DNA of 64,000 bases from NCBI GenBank assembly GCA_030549495.1, contig JAUIRK010001041.1, positions 62,001-126,000 on the forward strand, in the 5' to 3' direction. Shown here in pieces: positions 46,234 to 55,837 of this stretch. The translations under genes were made by a program, and so were the position numbers. Numbering within the stretch: position 1 is the first letter of the stretch; every line of letters starts with the position of its first letter. The notes under the pieces were generated by a model that saw only the letters and a program-made list of their open reading frames with translations, ran no database searches and was not told where the DNA came from. This stretch comes from Nectonema munidae. Its lineage: Eukaryota > Nematomorpha > Nectonematoida > Nectonematidae.

Positions 46234-47281
46234 CCACGGAAATTCTTAACGAAATGGTAAATTTTTGATTCTAACCGATGATAACACAATAAATTTCGTG
46301 TAAAAAACTTGGAAAATAATTACTCACCTAAAGAGACCTCTAGTGAGAACTACTCACCTCGGAAGACGGATCTATGCCGTAAAACTCCCAAAAAAAAATT
46401 TCAAGTAAAAGCTTCAAATTTTGACTTTATTGTAAATAACTTTTTTTAATATTTTCAAAGATATCATTTTTACCGTCTTATTTCTTTTATTATCTTTGTT
46501 ATAGAAATTTTCACAAAAATAGTTAACGCCATCTATATTTTTTTTTCTGAAAAATGCCACTAGACTTTTTTAATCTGTTTTTCATTATGTTCAATTAATT
46601 ATTAGCAAAAAATTAATTTTTTGTGCATATTTTTCTCATTACATTAAGTTCATGTATTTTTTGTAAAAAAATTTAACGCTATCTATTCAAAAAGAAGAAG
46701 AGTATTCCTTAATTTTTAAGTATCATTTGAACGTCTGGAATTTACTGGAAGTTTAACACTTTTCATAAGTAAAATCCAATAATTCACATAAATCTTTTAG
46801 TGAAATCTATTTGTAAACACATTTTTTGTTAATGAGAAAACGCATGAAGCTAACTAGCAGAGAAAAGATTCATAATAAAACATACAAGCTGTTGATTTAT
46901 ATAACAACATTACATACTATAACTTGCATACATTAGGAATCATATAAAATTGAAGTTTGGTTATGTATGTGCAATATTTATATCGATACTTTACCATATC
47001 GAATATGTTGAAATGTAAACATTTTATCAATAAAGTCACATGTTTTTATATGCGCCGCAGTTTCATGCTGACTGTTTTATCTATATATCTGATGGCACAT
47101 GTGCTAACTAAAGAATTTGTATTGATGTTAGCAGAATATCATCGTTGCGTTGAAGTGAGTGAAATTTTTATCTGTATAATCTTGAAAATCCTTGATTGAA
47201 AATTGGTTTCTAATAGGTTATTTTGCTATTGAATACATTTCATTGCGTTTTTGCTAATCTCGCGACATATTTTCCACTCAT

Positions 47282-48940
47282 ATGTCTTCAAATAGCTCCT
47301 CTTCGAATACGGTATCCCGTAGTGATTTTTCTGATTACCGTAACAGGGAAGACTACTCAAATAGCAGTTCAAGTTCTTTCGAAGACATTGATCTTCCATC
47401 TTATGATAGTCTTTCTGCTCCAGATGGTACTATTTACGGATGGAATCCTTTTTCTAGCGTTGGAAGACCTATTTCGCAAAATATAAGAAATGCATATTCT
47501 GATCCTGCTGGTCCAAAAGGAGAGGTCAAAAAGCTAACTGACTCTCTCAGAATATTTAATCTATTTTTCACTCAAGAGTTATTACTGCATATTTTTTCCT
47601 GCACAAAAATAAAAATGGATCACTTTTATCGATACGTTTTTTATTATTTTCAACAGATTTATACTTATTTGACAAACATTATAGTTTAGTAGTTTTTGTA
47701 TTTTATATAAAAGTCAAAAAAATTGAATGTCTAATTGCAAATTTTTTACTACATTTTGTCCTTTATAGTAGTTTTTTTTAGCAATTTTTACTAAAGATCT
47801 ATTTTTGTAGAGATAAAATACTAGCCTTCCCCATAAAAATTTGTATTATTTTGAACAAATAATCTCAAATTTAAAAATAACTAATTTTTTAATTTTGGTT
47901 TCCTTCAATATCCGCAAACATAAGTTCGAAATAAGTATAAATTTGTTTTTATAATTTAAAAAATAATTTTAACCACAAATATTTTTAGAAATAAAAGTAG
48001 TTCGTCAGAAACCTTGTACTACTGCTATCAAAAATTTTCAATGAGTGACTTTCTCGTATACATCGCATGTTTGATTCATATTGGTCAGGCTAGAAATCAA
48101 CATTTAGATATAAAATACCTATTCTCCAATAAGAATCGAGAGCCTTTTCTCAAAGCAGCTTTGAATAGAGATACGTTTTTATTAATTCATAAATTCATTT
48201 GCTTTGATGACAAAACCCAAAGAAATTCATCAGATAAACTTTCTGCAATTCGATGTTTACATGATCACTTTTCTCACATTTATAGTAAGTATTATACTCC
48301 TCAAGATTACGTAACCATTGACGAGCAACTTGTAAATTTCAGAGGAAGAACTTCTTTGAAAATATATGATCAATCTAAGCCTGGACGCTATTGTATAAAA
48401 TGTTACCACTGTAACGATGCTCAAAGCTATTATGTTTTTAAACCTGAAATCTATATACCTGGTTTACCTGACAAAAACTACTTTTCTTCTGAAGAATTAG
48501 TTAAATGACTAGTTTTGGGATCTAATATACCAAAAGGATGTGGTATTTACATGGATCGTTTTTTTACATCCCATAATTTATGTAAATGGGCAAATAATAA
48601 TGGTTATACTCTTTGTGGAACTGTCAGAGCTACACGAAGATTTATGCCCCACATAATCAGACCTAGTTATTTGAAAGACTTGAAACTTGTTGAGTATGAA
48701 AGTAAATTTTTATACAGCGAACATGCATCGCTTACTGCATATATACCTCACAAACACGCAAGAAAAAACTTCAAAGTAGTGTATATCCTTTCATCATAGC
48801 ACCTTGGTAAAATAGAGGTGGTAGGAGAACGAAGTAACCAGAAACTATTTTAGAATACAATAAGTTTAAATCTGGAGTTGACATTGTAAATAAGATGCTT
48901 AGAGAGTTTACATGTTACTCTAATTGCCGTTTTTACTTTT
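47282..48940 (+). pseudogene. Broken piggyBac-family transposase
   Basis: The piece from 47282 opens with a Ser/Asp-rich acidic head and 'YGWNPF', as in piggyBac proteins. Then about 400 bases are non-coding. The core resumes near 48035 ('FSMSDFLVYIACLIHIG'). The catalytic region has 'VTIDEQLVNFRGR' (first Asp), then after an in-frame TGA 'GCGIYMDRFFTSHNL' (second Asp), and after further frame changes 'GVDIVNKMLREF' (third Asp) near 48877-48915. The C-terminal Cys-rich finger is missing. All three catalytic Asp contexts can still be seen, but the stops and frame changes rule out activity of this copy. Confidence 0.88.
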
Positions 48941-49418
48941 TTTTATAGATGTAAAAAGCCCATATGTAAAATTCATACAAATTTTTTCTGTCATAATTGC
49001 TCATAGTTTAGAATTTTTGAAATTGTATATGCTTTAATTTTTATTCTTACTTTAGAAAATAAAGTATTGCTTTATAATTTTTTTTTAATAATCTTTTTTT
49101 TCAAGTTTTTTTTAATTGGACTTTTTTATTTAGTGAAAAATAACATAAACAAGAATACATGAAAACTATGAAAAAATCAATCTAAAATAAGGAAAGATAA
49201 GATATCATTGTTCAAACAAAATTGTCTTTATCCAAAAATCGAATATTTGTTATATCAAGATATTTGAAACATTTTTCCCTGTATAAAATCTTTGTTATTC
49301 TAAATGTTAACAACTAGATCATAATTTATAATGTTTTAACTACTTCAAAAAAGAATATTTGAAAAAATATGAGAATCATAGTTTTTTAAATTTTTTAAAG
49401 ATTTTCTGGTGGCGTTAA

Positions 49419-49540
49419 TTTTTTTGTTTTTTCCATGTATGGGCTAATTCGTTTTTTCACTAAATAAAAAACAGCAAAATTTGTTATTTCACATTATTTT
49501 AATAATTTGCATGTTAATTTAATATTAGGTTATATATTTA
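49419..49540. repeat. Right arm of the 122-bp inverted repeat
   Basis: It pairs with 46112..46233. GTTTTTTCCATGTATGGGC is at its inner side and AGGTTATATATTTA at its outer side. Confidence 0.85.
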
Positions 49541-49571
49541 ATAATCGATGAAATCAAGCTTTGAAAATTTG

Positions 49572-49610
49572 AGTTGACATAAAACTCCCGTTACGTCTTG
49601 CGAGGGTTAA
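49572..49610. mobile_element. Candidate piggyBac right terminus (TTAA-flanked)
   Basis: Reversed, the sequence is TTAACCCTCGCAAGACG followed by TAACGGGAGTTTT, a good piggyBac-type end (TTAA then CCC). A matching left end was not found. A similar CTCGGAAGACG block sits at about 46365 but without TTAA. Confidence 0.5.
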
Positions 49611-49803
49611 AGATATTCCAAGACATTCTCAATTTATATATAATCTAAAACGTTCTTTAGATAGCAGATCATGTTCTTCGTTCTCTCTCAAAAACTTAGT
49701 AGATGAACTACAATACATTTTAAATCTGACCTCTCAGGAGTTAACATTTGTTAAAAAGATTATACTAGTAACGAATAAAAGCCTTAGTATTAGTTATACT
49801 TAA
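49611..49803 (+). other. Unrecognised open frame right of the piggyBac end
   Basis: An uninterrupted frame of about 63 codons begins directly after the TTAA ('DIPRHSQFIYNLKRSL', 'FSLKNLVDELQYILNLTS') and ends at a TAA. It has protein-like composition but no family I know. It may be the continuation of the coding-like region at 45480-46110 that the piggyBac element split, or an unrelated fragment. Confidence 0.3.
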
Positions 49804-50334
49804 AACCAAATGCAACACATGAAATAATGTGTTCTTTACCAAAGAAATAATTGCTTCGTTCTAAGAATCGATAAAATCTTTAATTTGGGTTCATGCTTTG
49901 TTATAACAGCTGTTTTCCAGGAAAGAAATATTTTGTATGGTAGTAAAAATACAAATGCAATTTATCAGGTCCAATATTCTTGCATTTTGATGAAATTTTG
50001 AAACCTTTTATGAATTCTTTATACTTTTTTTCAGATTTATACAACCTGTTCATACAAATGAAGATACTATTTAATGTAGAACATTATATTTAGTGGTTTC
50101 TATAGTGCTTGTTAACATATTTCCATTTTTGTATGGTTGTTTCTACAATGCATTGTATGACAATAAATTTGTTTTCATTTTTTGTTTTCTTATTTTGTAC
50201 TTTTATCTAATTTTTTGAAGAAAATCTTCTTCTTATCTAATTTTTTGATAGTTTAACTTATTTTACAAGAATTAACTAGATATGATAGAATATTTTCATT
50301 CAGAATAAAATATTATAATATAATATAAATCTCT
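49804..50334. other. Intergenic stretch, nothing recognised
   Basis: AT-rich sequence between the unrecognised frame and the next dispersed repeat. Confidence 0.4.
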
Positions 50335-50710
50335 CTCCCTATTCATCTACTACCCAACTTCTTTTTTTGGATTTAGGAAAATTTCAGTTTCCTTGTCTCA
50401 CTAAGTACCATATTTTCAGTAAAGAATGACTTATCGATGGCCATGCTTCAATCAATCCTTCTATTCTATTATTTGTTTTAGAAGTCTATAAGAGTTTGTG
50501 ATTGTTAGCAATAACTTTCAATAAGTATAATCTTTTTTCACGCCTCAATATTTTATTACTGATTGACAAGGTAACTTTATTTATTAGAGTTCTAACATTT
50601 ATATAAGAACTACATCGAAAATATAATTAATAATAATATATTGTATTGTTTATCTTTAAAATTTTTCCACAATTAAAGTTTGAAATTCAATATTTAAATT
50701 TCCAAAAATA
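50335..50710. repeat. Dispersed repeat, copy 2 (see 23816)
   Basis: Ordered blocks match 23816..24180. This copy lacks about 70 bp present in the other. Confidence 0.7.
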
Positions 50711-50950
50711 GAGACATATATAGTCTGAACATATCTAGTCTGAAACCTAAATAATTACGTGAGTACCAGATTTTAGTAAAAACTATAAAATCTGGAAGAA
50801 AGTAAAGCGATTTGAAAAAACCAAAAAATTTCAGAAATTTTCGAAATAAATAAATGAATGATCCATTAAGTGCCAGAAACGTTTATAATCAATATTATAA
50901 ATTTTAAAATAGGATTTTTTTTATAGATTATTAATTTATTATCTCTTATT

Positions 50951-52488
50951 ATGGGAAATGAAAAGGAGGAGTTTGTAGAAGCTTTGAAAGTGGACCAGAT
51001 AAGATAATAGATAAAGATGAAGTTATGCTGCAAATCAGCAAAATGAAGAATTATAAAGCAGCTGGACTCAGTGAAATTAGCATCGATATGAATAAAAGAG
51101 GAGGAAATAAAACATTAGGCTGGATGGTAGACCTATTAAAAAGAATTTGAACTCAAGAAAAAATACCAGAAGTCACGAGGAAACACGTACGTGTACCAAT
51201 CTGGAAGAAGAAAGGAGATTTTTTAGAATGTGGTAACTACCGTGGAATAAAATTCCTGCAACATGGACTGAAAATAATGGAAATGATTTTAGACAAGCGA
51301 ATCGTTCAGTGATAAAGATTGAACCAAAATAGTTAGGATTTATGCTTGGAAAGAGTGCAATAGATGCCATTTTTATCATAAAACAACTTATAGGGAAGAA
51401 AATTGAAGGAAATTCACCTGTTTTTTGTGGTTTTGTTGATCTAGAGAAAGCCTATGATACTCCCGGAGAAGTAGTGTATTTGGTGCATGCGTAAAAAGGG
51501 AATTCCCGAAAACCTTTGGAGATTGGTGCAGGAAATCTACAAATGTTCAACAACCGCTATTAGAACTCCTGAAGGAATCTCAAGAGAATTTGAGGTTAAA
51601 ATTGGTTTACATCAAGGTTCAGCACTGAGTCCATTATTGTTTTCTTTTGTTGTTGATGAGCCATCAAATCATCAAAGAAAGGAAGATCTCTGGGAACTTT
51701 TGTTTGCTGATGATCTAACGATACTGGCCGATAACGAAGTAGATCTCGAGAAGAGAATAATAAAATGGCAAGAGAGTTTGGAAAAATTTGGGATGAAAAT
51801 GAATGAGGAAAAGACAGAGATCATGGCATGTAGCAAAAATAAGAGCATTGGTGTTCATGTAGAAGACAGACACGGAAAAAGTTGAAGCAGATAAAAACTT
51901 TAAAATATTTAGGAACTCAGATTATGGAAAAACAAAGTTGTGAATAAGACGTCCAAGCAAAAATAAATGCTAGTTGATTGAAATGGAAAGAAGTAAACGC
52001 GATCATGTGCGATAGAAGAAAGCCAATGAAACTAAAAGCAAGGATTTACACATAAATTGTCAGACCAGTTCTAACTTATGGATGTAAATGTTGGAGTCAG
52101 AGAAAATTAATAGCAACGGAGATGAAGATGCTTAGAAAAATGTTGGAGGTCACGCTGAGAGAAAAAAAAGAAATAAGGAAGTGAGAAGAAAGAAGGGAGT
52201 TGAAGTAAGTGTGATAGCTGTAGCAGAGCGGTGTAAGCTGCAGTGGTTTGGACATGTTTTAAGGGAGAAACAAGACGATGCCGTGCGCCAAGCTATGGAG
52301 AAGAAGGCGAGTGGAAAAAGAATTTGAAGGAGACAGCGTGAAAGATGGAAGGACGAACTGATGGAGCAACTGAAGCAGCTTGGACTGACCGAAGGGGATG
52401 CGCAAGAGAGGAAAAAATAGAGAGAGCGGATCTCAGCCACCGACCCCCAACTTGGGGACAATGTGTAGTCAAAGAAGAAGAAGGAGAA
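50951..52488 (+). mobile_element. 5'-truncated, broken LINE (RTE-like)
   Basis: The element is flanked by TTTATTATCTCTTATT (50935..50950) and TTTATCATCTCATATT (52489..52504), a 16-bp target duplication with two mismatches. Reverse-transcriptase parts run in order. 'VDLEKAYD' is near 51438. The frame at 51487..51885 has 'IPENLWRLVQEIYKC', 'GLHQGSALSPLLFSFV', the catalytic 'LLFADDLTILAD', and 'WQESLEKFGMKMNEEKTE'. The C-terminal part near 52130-52330 has 'RCKLQWFGHVLREK'. The 3' tail is GAAGAAGAAGGAG rather than poly-A. This layout suits RTE-type LINEs, but the clade is not certain. Many stops show that it is dead. A similar GAAGAAGAAG stretch at about 983-999 may be the tail of another copy. 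Confidence 0.82.
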
Positions 52489-52504
52489 TTTATCATCTCA
52501 TATT

Positions 52505-53670
52505 CTCACTTTGTAAGTTTGTAAGTTGGTTTGATGCGCCACCATACATAACCCACCTATGCTGGTTTACAGGCAATCGCACATTACCCGGCATTCTCAC
52601 TTTAAAGTATTTTAATAAAAATTTTAATTATTATTTTTGGAAACTAAATCCATTTTGTTCTGGTTATAAAATGTCTTTAAAATTTCCCAGCTCTGGCTTT
52701 TGTGAAATTTTTATCATTAAAATCTTATCCAAGATTTAAGTATTTTTAAATTTTAAAACAATTTATTTTTTAAAAATTTATTTTAATTTAAAATAATGTT
52801 GTAAATTAAAGTGTTTATATTTATAAAATCTATGTAAAAAATGTCTAAACTAGTTAGGAAAAACATTTTTAGATTTAAAACAAATTCTTATTAATAGTAA
52901 ATCTCTCAAATAGGTTTATTTGAACATGAAGTTTAATTTATTTTTGCAATGAATATGTTTTTTCATAGTGAATAACTGCTTCTAGGTAAACTCCATGGAG
53001 GACAAGTTTATGACAATTATATTATGCAAAAAATATATCGTTTAAGTGTTACAAATTGCGTTGAATGCTTGAATAGTTTGCCTTTTTATCATTATATGCA
53101 ATTATATTTTAAAATGTAAAGATTATTTTTTATATAGAGACAAATGATAATATTCTAGCAGAATCTTAGAGATCATACTTTTGTACATTTTTTACCTATT
53201 TTTCTTAAACCTTATGTAAACTTTTGTTTCCTTTTTTCAAACTATTACCTAAAATATTTTTCATTCTTTAGTATTTTAGTTAGTTTTTTATTCTATTATA
53301 CTTCATATGTTATATATATGTTATACCATCGGTTTTCTACTCAGTAAAAAGTGTATTCTTATTTGGTTTTCTTTAACAAATTAACAAACTATACTTTTTT
53401 AAAAAAAAATTTTTTAAATTCGGATAGTTGCTCTCCTCCTGCAGTTGTTCCTTATGTAATTACCCGGATACCCCAGAAACTACTCTTTAAGTTAAAAAAA
53501 ACTCTTTTGGGTAATCAGCAATCTATTGCAATTCTTTCTCTTGTTTAATAGTATCTTTTTTACTTGAATTGAAATATTTTTCCAATTTATATATTATATA
53601 TATATATATACGAAACCTGAATAAAGAAGAAAAAGGTTTAGTGAAAAAAAATAGTTTAATTTTTCATCAC
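52505..53670. other. Intergenic stretch, no gene recognised
   Basis: Mostly very AT-rich. A short less AT-rich open frame at about 53420-53540 ('SDSCSPPAVVPYVITRIPQ') has no family I know and no splice sites that I trust. Confidence 0.4.
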
Positions 53671-53677
53671 TTGTAAA

Positions 53678-54120
53678 CAGAGGCGTAGCTAACACTTTTG
53701 CCGCCCGGGGCGGTTGTAAAATCTGCCGCCCTTTATGACGTTGAGTTTCAAAAGCCTCCAAAAATTCAAGTCCGTACGCTAACGGTCAGGTTTTTTTCCT
53801 CTAATAATAAATTTTTTCCATTTTTTTTATTAATAGATAAATCGTTGTAAGCCAAAAAAAGAGCTCAGATTTGATTGCAACTTTTATACTAAAATTTGGA
53901 CCGCTTAACCCTATCAGTGACGGGGGGGGGATGCCTTTTTGACCCCCTCCACTAAAATTAAAACAGTCACAAAAAACTGGAATCGATTAAATTGAACAGA
54001 AAATTTAAACTAAAAATTAAATGGAATATTTTAACAAATGACCTTAGGACAAAATGCCGCCCCTTAAAATCTGCCGCCCGGGCGGACTGCCCCTGGCGCC
54101 TCCCACTAGCTACGCCTCTG
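53678..54120. mobile_element. 443-bp hAT-type MITE with perfect 8-bp target duplication
   Basis: CTTGTAAA lies at 53670..53677 and 54121..54128. The 14-bp terminal repeats CAGAGGCGTAGCTA are perfect. Near each end is a self-complementary GC patch (GCCGCCCGGGGCGG at left, GCCGCCCGGGCGG at right), and a G run is inside. It has no coding capacity. The overlapping short frames are by-products. Perfect ends suggest it is among the younger insertions here. Confidence 0.92.
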
Positions 54121-54249
54121 CTTGTAAATATATATATATATATAAACACGAGTATAGGAATTTGTATGGGTTTGGAATTATAAATATTTTGTGTTGGATA
54201 AACTGCATAATTTTATTTTTTTATAATTTATTTTATTTTCAATAGCTAA

Positions 54250-54420
54250 AAATGATACCTTTGAGTCACATAAATCTGACCACTGAATCAGAAAATGATG
54301 AGGAATCTGAAAACGAAGAAAACTCACAATGCAGTTTTGATTCAAAGTCTTTAAATAATGAGTTCAATGAAGAAAGTCCACCAAATGTACAGATTCAAGG
54401 AAGTACTCTTTCTCAAAACC
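54250..54420 (+). other. Acidic exon-like open frame
   Basis: A T-rich tract and AG (54244-54245) precede an ATG at 54252. The frame is rich in Glu, Asp, Ser and Asn ('ESENDEESENEENSQ'), and a donor-like C|GTAAGG stands at 54420. It could be the acidic N-terminal exon of a transposase or of an unknown gene, but no following exon was found. Confidence 0.25.
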
Positions 54421-54446
54421 GTAAGGATAATATTATTTATTTATAA

Positions 54447-55680
54447 ATTTTGACGCCATCTAGCGTTTTAGAAACACGCATTATCACTAAACTCTTCATT
54501 TCTAAGTTATCCTTCCGATTTTTAAAATTTTCACTTCGGTTATTTCTAAATTTCATTTTAACGAAGAAATTTTTGAGAGGAAATTTTGTTTTTAATTAAG
54601 AATTTGTTCATAAGTTATATCATCCTTTTTCAACCTTTTTTGTTTTTTTGCGGCACAGTAAGACAAACAGTAAAATAATAACGGCACACCGTTATATTTG
54701 AATGTTTAAGCTTTTTAAACAAAAAATTATTTTGTTTACAAAACGAAACAAATAATTCATTTTTGTGTCAATTAGAAATTAAAATATTAGTACAAAAAGA
54801 GAAACAAATATAAATGGATAATTTTGTAATGTACTTATTTAATTGAATAAAATTTTCATATGTACATAGTTTTTTACTTTTGAACTTGGTTTGGATATAG
54901 AAAATTTCAGTTACAACGAATTAAATCTAAGGATCTCTCGAAATTCGTTATTTCTGTTTTCACTGTGTATATTAATATTTGTTGTATATTTTTTTATATC
55001 AACCTTTCAATAACTAACATATGAATTCTTTTATTAAAGAGCACAGCGTGAAAGAAATAAAAATTCATTTTTTTTGTTAAAATTAAAAAAAATTAGTTAA
55101 AATTTTTTGAATTCATTTCACACTACTATGTAAAAAATAAACTAACGAAAATAACACCAACACTGCTAGTAAAAAAAAAAGAAAAACAGGCAAAGCTAAA
55201 AATTAAGATTATTTCTCGAACGAAAAATATTTTATTTTATTAAAAGCAATCAACAAAGATGAAGACATATTATTTTTGCGAAATAATATTTAACATAATT
55301 CCTGTGAATCCACTTTTTCCATGTATTAATATTTTTTCGTTTGTGTAACATCGACTTTTGATTAAAATTAATAATAAAAATTCTTATCATATTTGTAAGC
55401 TAAGAGGAAGTGGAGGGATGCATTCTAAAGTTAGAACGGCAGTGCCTCTCCTAACTATGCCACTTTAGCTACCACTAACCGTTTTTTGACATTTTTTGTT
55501 CAAAAGTACCTAATTTTTTATACTTAGAACATATTTTATCTCTAACTTCTAAAAAAGTCAAATGCGCCACTCTTTTTCATAATTATTACATAACACCGAA
55601 ATATTTTTATTCAATATTACATTATACTAGAAAAGTTAGAAGGAGCTTTAAAAGTTCTTGGATTTCTTAAGTAACCTGCA
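54447..55680. other. Intergenic stretch, nothing recognised
   Basis: AT-rich; no open frame with similarity and no paired repeats found. Confidence 0.45.
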
Positions 55681-55822
55681 TTAACCCTTTTGTGACCAGT
55701 GTATCATATACGATAGATACATAAAGAATTTTACCTTCGTCTGCTTTTTCAAATAGTTTTGTATATGAATCTTCTGCTTTTTAATAATTATCGTCTGATT
55801 TTTCTGGTCACGAAAGTGTTAA
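55681..55822. mobile_element. piggyBac-type MITE (third sequence variant)
   Basis: TTAA is at both limits. The ends TTAACCCTTTTGTGACCAG and, reversed, TTAACACTTTCGTGACCAG pair. The inside keeps 'CTTCGTCTGCTTTTTCAAA' and a repeated 'TCGTCTG' like the 29262 and 61807 copies. It lies next to the Tigger element. Confidence 0.75.
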
Positions 55823-55837
55823 ATAAAATGTATTATA

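Noticed and set aside
46360-46400. Left terminus of the piggyBac element at a CTCGGAAGACG block
   Set aside because: The block resembles the right end but has no TTAA next to it. It would also put one arm of the 122-bp inverted repeat outside and the other inside the element, so it was not called.
47223-47486. 87-codon frame overlapping the piggyBac N-terminus
   Set aside because: It is out of frame with the recognised transposase and hydrophobic by chance. It is a shadow.
53992-54245. Overlapping short frames near 54 kb in both directions
   Set aside because: They lie within or across the end of the hAT MITE and come from its GC-rich palindromes.
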